A stretch of 64,000 bases of DNA from Candidatus Aalborgiella aggregata (GTDB lineage: Bacteria; Pseudomonadota; Gammaproteobacteria; Burkholderiales; Burkholderiaceae_C). A program made the translations under genes and the position numbers. Shown piece by piece: positions 24,916 through 33,395 of this stretch (positions are counted from its first letter, which is position 1; each line of letters starts with the position of its first letter). The stretch lies in the NCBI GenBank assembly GCA_016705065.1, contig JADIYY010000001.1, forward strand, positions 868,001-932,000. Direction: 5' to 3'. The notes beneath the pieces were generated by a model. The model was not told where the DNA came from and ran no database searches. It saw nothing but the letters and a program-made list of their open reading frames with translations.

Positions 24916-26082
24916 TTAAGAGGTAGTCAAATTAACGCCTTTGCTGGCGTTGTTCTCCACTTTGTCGATACAGCGCACCACCAATTTATTCAAGGCATCA
25001 GGCAAAAAGGTTGCAATATTCGATTTTTTGGAATGGTGCATCAGTGCTGACAATGCTGCGCCCAGCTCAGAAGCTGCCAATGCGGCTTTCAGGCCATCTT
25101 TCATCACATCAATGAAATATGGGTAAAACAGGTGCCCAGAGATGCGCGAATCACCGCGGCCCACACCATGCTTGCCAGCCAGATCTTTGGATACCAGAGG
25201 GTCGCCAAACTCGACGGCAACCTTGGTTGATTCTTCAATGTCCAAAGGCAAATGAATCAGGTATTGCTTGTTTTGGTACTGGTAGCAGGTTAATGATCCA
25301 CCACTGGAGAAGCCTAAAGCAAATGTCATGCTGGGATCCATATGTGGATTGTGGTTCTTGGTGAAACGTTGTGTGATGCTCAGCAAGGCATCATTCGACA
25401 TTTCATCTGGAAAAACCTGCGTACCAAATTTTTCTATCAATTCATCGTCGTTGAGACAAACAATCACGTCATTATTCCCCACGCGTGGCTTGATCGAATC
25501 GAAACCAATGCCGGTTGGCACAATGATTTGTGGACCCAAGTAGCTATTCAAATATCCAGGGGTAATGATTGGAATGTCGTCGGCGCGGCGAAAACGGGTG
25601 CGGATTTCATCATCCAGCGTATCAATTGGGGGATGAGGCGATACCAACAAATAAGTTCGTCCATGCGCGTTGCCGTTGAAACATTCACGTGGTCCCCAAA
25701 TCGGGGTGTAGATGGGAACCACATTCACATCGTTATAGATAAATCTATTTAAGTCTTGTTGGGCGATGGAAGATTGGTCTTCTGGCACGATCACTTTGAA
25801 TTGAATATCAATTTGCATCGCTGCATACAGTGCCACCATGTTTAAAAACACATTGCTGGTATTGCCACCAGATGTAGGCGCCATGACTTCTTTGCGGTCA
25901 ATGAAGTATTCTGGCTGATCGTCAACATTGAGCTTGAGCTGAAACCCACTTTCAGTTTTGGTGACGGTTTTCAGCGGGATTTTGTTGTAGCGGTACTTCG
26001 GAATATCGACAAAGTGCTCCACGAAATAATCGTTGACTGGAACACCAATGGCGCGCATCTTAGGCATAAACAAAGAACCCAT
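24916..26082 (-). CDS. Unrecognised 388-residue protein with a possible fold-type-II PLP-like segment
   Basis: I cannot assign this protein. It has no signal peptide and no membrane segment. VMAPTSGGNTSNVFLNMVALY near residue 66, followed by FKVIVPEDQSSIAQQDLNRF, recalls the phosphate-binding SGNTG loop and following strand of cysteine-synthase-like PLP enzymes. GFSSGGSLTCYQ lies near residue 270. No lysine in a clear PLP-binding context was found, so a catalytic role is unproved. ATG 26082 has an excellent ribosome site (AGGAGACGTGAGCG). The gene stands alone between tRNA-Leu/repeat and a tlpA-like gene, and a perfect hairpin lies 75 bases upstream. Confidence 0.8.
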   Translation of the reverse strand: MGSLFMPKMRAIGVPVNDYFVEHFVDIPKYRYNKIPLKTVTKTESGFQLKLNVDDQPEYFIDRKEVMAPTSGGNTSNVFLNMVALYAAMQIDIQFKVIVPEDQSSIAQQDLNRFIYNDVNVVPIYTPIWGPRECFNGNAHGRTYLLVSPHPPIDTLDDEIRTRFRRADDIPIITPGYLNSYLGPQIIVPTGIGFDSIKPRVGNNDVIVCLNDDELIEKFGTQVFPDEMSNDALLSITQRFTKNHNPHMDPSMTFALGFSSGGSLTCYQYQNKQYLIHLPLDIEESTKVAVEFGDPLVSKDLAGKHGVGRGDSRISGHLFYPYFIDVMKDGLKAALAASELGAALSALMHHSKKSNIATFLPDALNKLVVRCIDKVENNASKGVNLTTS

Positions 26083-26156
26083 CGCTCACGTCTCCTCTAA
26101 GTATTAATTAATCAATCACTTATATATGGAGTACAAAACTTCCGTTGGATGAATCT

Positions 26157-26183
26157 CATACTAAGTGCTTGCAACTTAGTATG
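26157..26183. promoter_or_regulatory. Perfect 10-bp inverted repeat upstream of the 388-residue gene
   Basis: CATACTAAGT and ACTTAGTATG pair perfectly around GCTTGCA. No T-run follows on either strand, so it is more like an operator or RNA hairpin in the leader of the downstream leftward gene than a terminator. Confidence 0.5.
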
Positions 26184-26244
26184 ACATGGAATGAGGGAAA
26201 CTTACTGCGTGCTGACGCTGTAAATACATCAAAGTATTTGAGAA

Positions 26245-26802
26245 TCAAATAAGTTTTGCTATGTCTTCGACATCAAATTCGTTCATCATGCCAGATTCGA
26301 TTTTGATGACTCTTCCATCACGCCCGATGATTGCCGTTGACGGTAAGCCGCGTGGTTTCGGGTATTTCGCTTCCATTTCTGGCGTCATGAACGCCGCTGG
26401 AAAAGTGAATCCCTTTTTTTGAAGATACCCTACCGCGGCCTCTTTTCGGCTATCGGTTGAGAATGTCAGCATTTGCAAACCTTTGTTGCGGTTGGCCTGC
26501 CAAAGTTTTTCCATCAATGGGCTTTGTACAGCACAGAATGGGCACCAGCTTGCCCACCAATAGATCACCAAAATCTGGTCTTTTGCTTGACTGGCCGTGA
26601 ATGTTTTGCCATTCAGCAGAGGTACATCAACCATGTTCAGTTTTTGCCCTACTGCTGGAAATTCCGCACCCGAGCGGTTACCGCCAAATGGCATCATGGG
26701 AAACTGCATCTGAGCTTGGGCTGTTTGGGAAACCAATCCCGTGGAAATAGCTGCACCTGTCGCGATGTAGCCCAAAGCCTGACGGCGGTCGATATTTTGC
26801 AT
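26245..26802 (-). CDS. TlpA-like periplasmic thioredoxin-fold protein
   Basis: This 185-residue protein starts with a twin-arginine-like export signal (DRRQALGYIATGAAIS, cleavage near AQA) and then a redoxin domain. YWWASWCPFCAVQSPLMEKL holds the CPFC active site, and GLPSTAIIGRDGRVI holds the cis-proline region. TlpA/ResA-type proteins reduce disulfides outside the cytoplasm, often for cytochrome c or copper-site assembly. It is a single gene here, with no ccm genes nearby. Confidence 0.88.
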   Translation of the reverse strand: MQNIDRRQALGYIATGAAISTGLVSQTAQAQMQFPMMPFGGNRSGAEFPAVGQKLNMVDVPLLNGKTFTASQAKDQILVIYWWASWCPFCAVQSPLMEKLWQANRNKGLQMLTFSTDSRKEAAVGYLQKKGFTFPAAFMTPEMEAKYPKPRGLPSTAIIGRDGRVIKIESGMMNEFDVEDIAKLI

Positions 26803-26914
26803 TTTTATTGGCGCTTTAATGAAATTTGAATAGCGCGGATGATAGCCTAACTACCACAATTGACGAATACCCCTTAGGGCGTAGGAACTGACTGTGGCCA
26901 GAGCCCTCATTCCA

Positions 26915-27319
26915 CTAGCCAAATATAACGGGTTCACCATGTTGATCAAAAGGCATGTAATTACCAAAATTCCCTTGCCGAATCGACTCTTCCATGCGCT
27001 TCAACGCATTTTCAGCGTCCTGGCTGCTCGGCGCAAGCCCTCTTGAGCCTGATAAGGCTGCAACAAAAACGATGCGCCATGGTTGAGCCAAATTTTTCGC
27101 CTCTTCAGCTAGAGCCTTGAAGCTAGCAACCTCAAGTGGCGTTTTATCGACATACATTAACGGCACCAAAGTGCCACCTTCACCTGCGTCAAATTCTGCC
27201 CGTTGCTCTGGTGTACAGTCGTCGGGCAATTCCACACCGGCAAACACAAAAAGCAGATGTTGAGGGTCGGCTTGCAATTTGCTTGCCTGAATCAAATCGT
27301 CAAAATTTGAAATATTCAT
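26915..27319 (-). CDS. Conserved hypothetical protein
   Basis: This 134-residue soluble protein has no signal peptide. LLFVFAGVELPDDCTPEQRAEF, GGTLVPLMYVDKTP and WRIVFVAALSGSRG look like strands of a small alpha/beta domain. I recall similar small Burkholderiales proteins carrying the database label ribonucleotide reductase subunit alpha, but no ribonucleotide reductase domain is visible, so I do not use that name. It follows the livF-type gene by 6 bases in the same direction and is probably cotranscribed. Confidence 0.7.
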   Translation of the reverse strand: MNISNFDDLIQASKLQADPQHLLFVFAGVELPDDCTPEQRAEFDAGEGGTLVPLMYVDKTPLEVASFKALAEEAKNLAQPWRIVFVAALSGSRGLAPSSQDAENALKRMEESIRQGNFGNYMPFDQHGEPVIFG

Positions 27320-27325
27320 TTACTT

Positions 27326-28057
27326 TCATTCGCCCAGATATGCTGCTCGGACTTTGGGGTCACTCAGCATGGCTTGTGCTTGACCACTCATGGTGATGAG
27401 ACCTGATTCCATCACATAGCCACGGTCTGCAATGCCCAATGCGCGGCTGGCGTTTTGTTCAACCAGTAAAACCGTGACGCCTTTAGAGGACACATCTTTC
27501 ACCACTTCAAAAATTTTATCGACCATGATGGGTGATAGCCCCATTGAGGGTTCATCCAATAAAAGCACTTTGGGGCGGCTCATCAGTGCACGGCCCATTG
27601 CCAACATTTGTTGTTCACCACCGCTCATGGTGCCTGCCAATTGGTCTTTGCGTTCTTTCAAGCGCGGAAATGTGGTGAATACCATTTCCACATCATTGGC
27701 AATTTCAGCCTTGTCGTTGCGAATATAGGCACCCATGGCTAAGTTTTCTAGGATGGTCATGCGGGTGAATACGCCTCGACCTTCTGGCACCATGGCCAAA
27801 CCTTGGTGCACCAAATCCCAAGCGCCCTTGCCTTTGATGCTATGCCCCATGAAATGAATATCGCCTTCAGTAAAAGGCAAGCCACCAGTGATGGCTTTCA
27901 TGGTGGTGGTTTTGCCAGCACCGTTGGAGCCAATCAATGTTACCAACTCGCCTTCGTGCACTTCAAAATCAACGCCTTTAACCGCTTGAATTCCACCGTA
28001 GCCAACTTTAAGCCCAGTGACTTTGAGTAGCGTTTGTCCTGTTGTTGTATTTGACAT
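27326..28057 (-). CDS. livF: Branched-chain amino acid ABC transporter ATPase LivF
   Basis: This 243-residue ATPase has Walker A GSNGAGKTT near residue 37, the signature MSGGEQQMLAMGRAL, Walker B VLLLDEPSMGLSPIM and the switch LLVEQNASRAL. It ends DPKVRAAYLGE, standard for LivF. It is the fourth gene of a second Liv-type operon transcribed leftward. Confidence 0.92.
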   Translation of the reverse strand: MSNTTTGQTLLKVTGLKVGYGGIQAVKGVDFEVHEGELVTLIGSNGAGKTTTMKAITGGLPFTEGDIHFMGHSIKGKGAWDLVHQGLAMVPEGRGVFTRMTILENLAMGAYIRNDKAEIANDVEMVFTTFPRLKERKDQLAGTMSGGEQQMLAMGRALMSRPKVLLLDEPSMGLSPIMVDKIFEVVKDVSSKGVTVLLVEQNASRALGIADRGYVMESGLITMSGQAQAMLSDPKVRAAYLGE

Positions 28058-28099
28058 GCTGTATCCCTAAATTCGTCTAATTCTTTTTTAAATATGCGC

Positions 28100-28870
28100 T
28101 CAATGTCCGCTCGTACCCAAGTAGGCTTCAATGACTTTGGGATTGGCTCGCACTTCAGCAGCCGTGCCTTCAGCAATTTGCTTGCCATAGTCCAATACAG
28201 TCAAGCGATCACACAAACCCATCACCAATTTCACATCGTGCTCAATCAACAAGATGGTGCGGTTATCGTTGCGAATGCGGTCAATCAATTCTCGCAACTG
28301 CACTTTTTCAGTCGCATTCATACCAGCAGCTGGTTCATCTAATGCGATAAGTTGTGGATCGGTCGCCAAAGCACGTGCAATTTCTAAACGACGTTGGTCA
28401 CCGTAGCTCAAGGTGCGGGCTTTATAGTCAGCCAATTGGCCGATGCCCACATAGTCAAGTAACTCCTGCGCGCGCTTGGCAATGGCCCGTTCTTCAGCTT
28501 GAAAACCACTGGAACGGAATATCGCACCAATTAAGCCCGAATGCGTACGGATGTGACGCCCTACCATCACATTCTCTAAGGCTGTCATTTCAGCGAATAA
28601 ACGAATGTTTTGAAAGGTGCGAGCAATGCCTGCTTTGGCCACTTCATGCACTGCAGTGGGTTGATAGGTTTTACCGGCCAATTCAAAAGTGCCACTATCG
28701 GGTGTGTATAAACCCGTCAGCACATTGAAAAATGTGGTTTTACCAGCGCCGTTGGGGCCAATCAGACCATAAACTTGGCCGCGTTTGATGGTGATACCCA
28801 CATCACTTAAAGCTTGCAGGCCACCAAACCGTTTAGATACGCCTTTGACGTTGAGAACGATATCGCTCAT
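28100..28870 (-). CDS. livG: Branched-chain amino acid ABC transporter ATPase LivG
   Basis: This 256-residue ATPase has Walker A GPNGAGKTT near residue 38, the signature LSYGDQRRLEIARAL, Walker B LIALDEPAAGMNATE and LLIEHDVKLVMGLCDRL. ATG 28870 has a good ribosome site, AGGAG. It lies between livM and livF. Confidence 0.92.
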   Translation of the reverse strand: MSDIVLNVKGVSKRFGGLQALSDVGITIKRGQVYGLIGPNGAGKTTFFNVLTGLYTPDSGTFELAGKTYQPTAVHEVAKAGIARTFQNIRLFAEMTALENVMVGRHIRTHSGLIGAIFRSSGFQAEERAIAKRAQELLDYVGIGQLADYKARTLSYGDQRRLEIARALATDPQLIALDEPAAGMNATEKVQLRELIDRIRNDNRTILLIEHDVKLVMGLCDRLTVLDYGKQIAEGTAAEVRANPKVIEAYLGTSGH

Positions 28871-28887
28871 GCTATGTTCTCCTGTGA

Positions 28888-29982
28888 TTAAGATTTGGTT
28901 GATGGGGTTTGCAATGACTTGCCGTGCTCAGGCGATGGCCACAATCCACGTGGTCGCATAAGCATGACACCAATCATGGCCAAGGCAATCAACAATTGAC
29001 GCAATACCGATGCATCTAAACGACCACCACTCATGTCTTGCAAGGGGCCAGCAACGTAGCGCAGTACTTCAGGCAGTGACGCCAACAACACAGCACCCAA
29101 AACAACACCCGGCAAATGTCCCATGCCACCTAAAACAACCATGGCAACAATCATCACTGATTCCATCAATCCAAACGATTCAGGTGACACAAAACCTTGG
29201 AAAGATGCAAACATCGCGCCTGACAAACCACCAAATGTGGCACCCATGCCAAATGCCATGAGTTTCAAATTGCGGGTATTGATACCCATGGCTTTTGCGG
29301 CAATCTCATCTTCGCGAATGGCCATCCAAGCACGCCCCACACGCGACAACTGTAGGCGATGGCTGATGATGAGGGTAAAGATCACCATCACCAAAAATAG
29401 GAAGTAATAGAAAGTCACAGAGTTGATGTCAAAACCCAACACGTTCATAGATTTGGAAAAATCATGCCCAAACAAACTGATGGAATGTATACCGGAAATG
29501 CCACGTGGTCCGTTGGTGATATTGACGGGGCTTTCCAAATTATTCATGAACACACGAATAATTTCACCAAAGCCCAAAGTCACAATCGCCAAATAATCGC
29601 CTCGCAGTTTCAGTGTTGGTGCGCCCAATATCATGCCAAACAAACCCGCAATCAGCGCAGCTATGGGCGCTATCACCCAAAATGAAAGGTGAATGCCTTC
29701 AGGAAACATGGCTGCTATAGCTGGAATGTGTTCAGTCAAATGTGGCGAAGCCAAGAGTGCATACAAATAAGCACCAATCGCAAAAAAAGCGACGTAGCCC
29801 AAGTCCAAAAGACCTGCATAACCCACCACGATATTCAGGCCCACTGCCAACAAAACATACAGCAGCGCAGTGTCTGCAATACGCACCCAAGCATTGCCAA
29901 ACGATTGCAAGACGAAAGGTAAAACAATGAGCAGGATGCCGCCTGCAATCATCATGGGAAGTTTGTTTTTTGTCATATCCAT
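28888..29982 (-). CDS. livM: Branched-chain amino acid ABC transporter permease LivM
   Basis: This 364-residue membrane protein has AVGLNIVVGYAGLLDLGYVAFFAIGAYLYAL, the LivM signature, near residue 50 and VLGGMGHLPGVVLGAVLLASLPEVLR near residue 285. Around nine hydrophobic segments are present. It lies between livH and livG of the same operon. Confidence 0.92.
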   Translation of the reverse strand: MDMTKNKLPMMIAGGILLIVLPFVLQSFGNAWVRIADTALLYVLLAVGLNIVVGYAGLLDLGYVAFFAIGAYLYALLASPHLTEHIPAIAAMFPEGIHLSFWVIAPIAALIAGLFGMILGAPTLKLRGDYLAIVTLGFGEIIRVFMNNLESPVNITNGPRGISGIHSISLFGHDFSKSMNVLGFDINSVTFYYFLFLVMVIFTLIISHRLQLSRVGRAWMAIREDEIAAKAMGINTRNLKLMAFGMGATFGGLSGAMFASFQGFVSPESFGLMESVMIVAMVVLGGMGHLPGVVLGAVLLASLPEVLRYVAGPLQDMSGGRLDASVLRQLLIALAMIGVMLMRPRGLWPSPEHGKSLQTPSTKS

Positions 29983-30040
29983 ATCTGTGACTCAATTTTT
30001 AATGTTAATTTTTGTCTAATTAATTTGGCCATTCTCACAG

Positions 30041-30970
30041 CTATGCCCTGTCAGCGACGCGTTCACCTAGCAAGCCCGAAGGTCGTAAAGTGAGTACCAA
30101 GATGAGCACCGCAAAGGCCAAAATATCCGAGTAATGGCTACCCAATATTTCACCTGTCCAGTGGCCCAAATAACCGGCACCAATCGACTCAATAACGCCC
30201 AACAACAAACCGCCCACCACGGCGCCGGCTAAATTACCAATACCACCCAAAACCGCTGCAACAAACGCTTTCAAACCCGGCATAAAGCCCATGGTGTATT
30301 GCACCGTGCCATAGTTGGCCGCCCACATCACGCCGGCAATTGCAGCCAATATTGCACCAATAATGAAGGTAGCAGAAATGACTGTGTCAGGCCGCACACC
30401 CATCAAACCAGCTACACGTGGGTTTTCAGCCGTGGCACGCATGGCTCGCCCAAGGCGAGTGTGGTTCACCAAGTACATCAAAATAGCCAGTGATATAGCC
30501 GTTACACCCAAAATCAACACTTGTGTCACGGTAATTACCGCGCCAGCAAACTGAATCGGCTCAGTTGGCAACAACGTTGGATATGGTTTGGGATTGGGTG
30601 TCCAAACAATGCGAGCCAAAGTTTGCAACAGCAAAGACATGCCCATAGCGGTAATGAGGGGTGCCAGTTTGGGGCTGTTTCGCAATGGGCGATACGCCAT
30701 CTTTTCAACCACATAGTTCAAGGTTGCCGCCACGATACTGGCAATGATGACAGCTAACAGCAGTATCAACCAACCTGGTGCGCCAGGCATGGCATCTTTC
30801 ATCAAGCTGATGATGGTCCAACTGGTCATGGCGCCCACCATCAAAATCTCGCCGTGGGCAAAGTTAATCAAACCAATGATGCCGTAAACCATGGTGTAAC
30901 CCAAAGCAACCAAGGCATACATACTCCCCAAAACCAGACCGTTGATGATCTGCTGTAACAATACTTCCAT
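30041..30970 (-). CDS. livH: Branched-chain amino acid ABC transporter permease LivH
   Basis: This 309-residue permease has ALGYTMVYGIIGLINFAHGEILMVGA near residue 25 and AVLGGIGNLAGAVVGGLLLGVIESIGAGY near the C-terminus. It is the first gene of this operon. No substrate-binding protein gene adjoins it, unlike the importer at 9362-14143, so its binding protein must be elsewhere. Confidence 0.92.
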   Translation of the reverse strand: MEVLLQQIINGLVLGSMYALVALGYTMVYGIIGLINFAHGEILMVGAMTSWTIISLMKDAMPGAPGWLILLLAVIIASIVAATLNYVVEKMAYRPLRNSPKLAPLITAMGMSLLLQTLARIVWTPNPKPYPTLLPTEPIQFAGAVITVTQVLILGVTAISLAILMYLVNHTRLGRAMRATAENPRVAGLMGVRPDTVISATFIIGAILAAIAGVMWAANYGTVQYTMGFMPGLKAFVAAVLGGIGNLAGAVVGGLLLGVIESIGAGYLGHWTGEILGSHYSDILAFAVLILVLTLRPSGLLGERVADRA

Positions 30971-31068
30971 GTGTTGAACTCCAATTTCTGTCTGCTGAGA
31001 TTGTAGCGAAGTGACTAATCGGGTTTACCCTCAATTACCATTCTTTACCGACATCAAGTTATGCGTCC

Positions 31069-32358
31069 TCAGAGAGGTTTCGCATTCAATGCCCGCAGTT
31101 CGCGCAGCTTGGCGGCAATCTTAATTTCCAATCCACGCTCAACAGGCTCGTAGAACAAAGCATCTTTCATGCCATCTGGTAAATATTGTTCGCCAGCTGC
31201 AAAGCCATCTGCTTCGTCGTGCGCATAGCGATAGCCCTTGCCGTAATCCAAATCTTTCATCAATTGGGTGGGCGCATTGCGCAAATGCATGGGTACAGGC
31301 CGTGTTCCGTCTTTTTTAATGTGCGCTTTCACAGCTTTGTAAGCCTTGTAGACGGCGTTCGATTTGGGAGCCATGGCCAAATACACCACGCATTGTGCCA
31401 AAGTGAGTTCACCTTCGGGCGAGCCCAATCGTTCATAGGTATTGGCAGCATCCAAAGCCATGGTCAAGGCACGTGGGTCGGCCAAACCAATGTCTTCGCT
31501 GGCCATGCGAATCATTCGCCTTGCCATGTAGCGCGGGTCAGCGCCTCCGTCCAACATGCGCACCAGCCAATACAAAGCCGCATCAGGGTCGCTGCCACGC
31601 ACGCTTTTGTGCAGCGCACTGATGGTGTCGTAAAACTGCTCGCCGCCTTTGTCATAGCGGCGCATGCGCTCACCCAGCACTTTGTTGAGCCAAGTGTCTG
31701 TGATGGTGCTGATTTTTTCATTTGCAGCAGCAACATACAAAGTTTCCAAGGTATTCAACAAACGCCGCGCATCGCCATCTGCGTAGGCAATGAGTTTTTG
31801 CTTTGCTATATTATCAATAGCGGCATAGGCAGTATTCATGCCAGCTACAGCCATAATTTGCTCCAAATCTTCGCTAGATAAGGCCTGCAACACATAAACC
31901 GCCGCACGCGACAACAAAGCCGAATTCACCTCAAAAGATGGGTTTTCAGTGGTGGCACCAATGAAAGTGAACAGACCACTTTCCACGTGCGGTAAAAACG
32001 CGTCTTGCTGCGATTTGTTGAACCGATGCACCTCATCAACAAACACAATCGTCTGCTTGCCCTGCCCCTGCCAAATGCTGGCCTGCTCCACCGCCTCACG
32101 AATATCTTTCACACCGCCCAAGGTTGCACTGATGGTGATGAACTGCGCATCAAACGCATTCGCCATCAGCCGCGCAATTGTCGTCTTCCCCACGCCAGGC
32201 GGCCCCCACAATATGCAACTGTGCGGCTGCCCCGAATCAAACGCCACTCTGAGCGCCATCCCCTCACCCAATAAATGCTGCTGCCCCACTACCTCACCCA
32301 AAGTCTTGGGACGCAGGCGTTCGGCTAAAGGGATGTGGTTGTTCTTGGGTTGGGGCAT
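31069..32358 (-). CDS. rarA: Replication-associated recombination protein RarA (MgsA)
   Basis: This 429-residue AAA+ ATPase acts at stalled forks and is related to clamp-loader subunits. The N-terminus has PLAERLRPKTLGEVVGQQHLL, then Walker A LWGPPGVGKTT, Walker B IVFVDEVHRFNKSQQD, the sensor ATTENPSFEVN, and the RarA C-terminal domain (GSDPDAALYWLVRMLDGGADPRYMARR). Residues about 169-185 (MAVAGMNTAYAAIDNIA), just before the YADGDARR sensor-2 region, are encoded by a 49-bp repeat copy read in reverse orientation. It sits in the ftsK-lolA-rarA neighbourhood known from many proteobacteria. Confidence 0.93.
   Translation of the reverse strand: MPQPKNNHIPLAERLRPKTLGEVVGQQHLLGEGMALRVAFDSGQPHSCILWGPPGVGKTTIARLMANAFDAQFITISATLGGVKDIREAVEQASIWQGQGKQTIVFVDEVHRFNKSQQDAFLPHVESGLFTFIGATTENPSFEVNSALLSRAAVYVLQALSSEDLEQIMAVAGMNTAYAAIDNIAKQKLIAYADGDARRLLNTLETLYVAAANEKISTITDTWLNKVLGERMRRYDKGGEQFYDTISALHKSVRGSDPDAALYWLVRMLDGGADPRYMARRMIRMASEDIGLADPRALTMALDAANTYERLGSPEGELTLAQCVVYLAMAPKSNAVYKAYKAVKAHIKKDGTRPVPMHLRNAPTQLMKDLDYGKGYRYAHDEADGFAAGEQYLPDGMKDALFYEPVERGLEIKIAAKLRELRALNAKPL
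31805..31853 (+). repeat. 49-bp palindromic repeat, genic copy in rarA (antisense to the gene)
   Basis: It runs on the plus strand from GCTATATTATCAATAGC to CAGCTACAGCCA. The gene reads the opposite strand. In that frame the consensus would carry TAG in the middle; here the codon is TAT. Confidence 0.85.
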
Positions 32359-32419
32359 ATGTTATTTTAGACTGAGCAAAATTATTTGCTTTAGTATTTA
32401 ATGGGTGTACAATAAATAT

Positions 32420-32695
32420 ATGCAAATCACTTTTGACGACGCTAAAAATCAGAAGAATATTGAAGATCGCAAACTGAATTTTGAATTGGTCTATAGTTTC
32501 GAATTTGAATCAGCGATATACGCCGTTGACGTACGGCGAGATTATGGCGAAATTCGTCACCGGGCATTGGGATTAATGGCGCTGCGTGTTTACGCATTGG
32601 TATTTGTTGAAACCACAAAAGGGATTCGAGTCATAAGCTTTCGTAAAGCGAATAAACGTGAGGTAACTTTGTATGAACAAAAAAACAAAAATTGA
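32420..32695 (+). CDS. brnT: BrnT family type II toxin (ribonuclease)
   Basis: This protein of about 91 residues matches the BrnT (DUF497) pattern: ITFDDAKNQKNIEDRKLNFE at the start, YGEIRHRALGLMALRVYALVFVET in the middle and IRVISFRKANKREVTLYEQ at the end. BrnT is a RelE-like ribonuclease held in check by BrnA. ATG 32420 is chosen; a GTG at 32405 is also in frame. The brnA start lies inside its 3' end (23-base overlap), the normal toxin-first order of this family. Confidence 0.88.
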   Translation: MQITFDDAKNQKNIEDRKLNFELVYSFEFESAIYAVDVRRDYGEIRHRALGLMALRVYALVFVETTKGIRVISFRKANKREVTLYEQKNKN

Positions 32696-32945
32696 ATTGT
32701 TGCAAGACGACAATCCAACTTGGAAAAACGCAGAAGTGAAATCCGCAACCGCATTTTCCAATCTTCCAGCATCTTTGCAATCCAAGCTGCGCGGCAGACC
32801 AAAACAAGCAACAACCAAAGAACCTATCAAGATTCGCCTAGATGCCGATGTACTGTGCGCCCTTCGGGCATCAGGCGACGGTTGGCAAACCCGCATCAAT
32901 GACACATTACGCGCGTCGTTGCAATTGGCGGGGCGGTTAGCATAA
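32673..32945 (+). CDS. brnA: BrnA family antitoxin
   Basis: This 90-residue protein ends in the ribbon-helix-helix region typical of BrnA (GRPKQATTKEPIKIRLDADVLCALRASGDGWQTRINDTLRASL). The antitoxin binds BrnT and represses its own operon. The N-terminal half is charged and probably flexible. The pair lies between rarA and lolA, genes that are usually close neighbours, so it is probably an acquired insertion. Confidence 0.88.
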   Translation: MNKKTKIELLQDDNPTWKNAEVKSATAFSNLPASLQSKLRGRPKQATTKEPIKIRLDADVLCALRASGDGWQTRINDTLRASLQLAGRLA

Positions 32946-32983
32946 AGACGAGTATGTCTAATCAATTCCCATAGGAAACAAAA

Positions 32984-33382
32984 TTGAACGACCTGTATTT
33001 AGCAATTATCGATGCTTTAAATCAAAAATACGGCAGTAAAGAAATGCCAGGATGGATGTTCGTTCTCGCGGCAATTATTTCAATTGTTAGTGCTTTCCAT
33101 GCAAAAGAGATTGCAAAGAGTTTTAAAAACTTCATTGCCGAAAAAGATAGCGAATTAGTTAAGAGTATTTTGCATGCAAAGCTATTTTCACAAGATGAGC
33201 ACTCAACAACGGAATACAACGGCATTCTTACGAGAAATAATAGAGACAACTACAGTGTAGTCATTCAGGTAATCCGTGAAGGAAAACCCAAAGTGATAGC
33301 TGATGCAACCAGAAATTCATTAGACGAAATTGAAATCTTCTTGCGAAGCAAGACCAAATTTATCTTGGCAGACTTTAAATAA
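32984..33382 (+). CDS. Unknown small protein with one membrane segment
   Basis: This 132-residue protein is not recognised. It starts with TTG at 32984, supported by AGGA about 9 bases upstream. There is one hydrophobic stretch (MFVLAAIISIVSAFHA, residues about 25-40) and then a charged cytoplasmic-like domain (KNFIAEKDSELVKSILHAKLF, TRNSLDEIEIFLRSK). It follows brnA by 38 bases in the same direction and may belong to the same acquired segment. Its end faces the lolA stop with a 13-base gap. Confidence 0.6.
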   Translation: MNDLYLAIIDALNQKYGSKEMPGWMFVLAAIISIVSAFHAKEIAKSFKNFIAEKDSELVKSILHAKLFSQDEHSTTEYNGILTRNNRDNYSVVIQVIREGKPKVIADATRNSLDEIEIFLRSKTKFILADFK

Positions 33383-33395
33383 ACACGTTTGTTGA

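Noticed and set aside
26915..27319. Label ribonucleotide reductase subunit alpha for the 134-residue protein.
   Set aside because: The protein is far too short and shows no ribonucleotide reductase motif.
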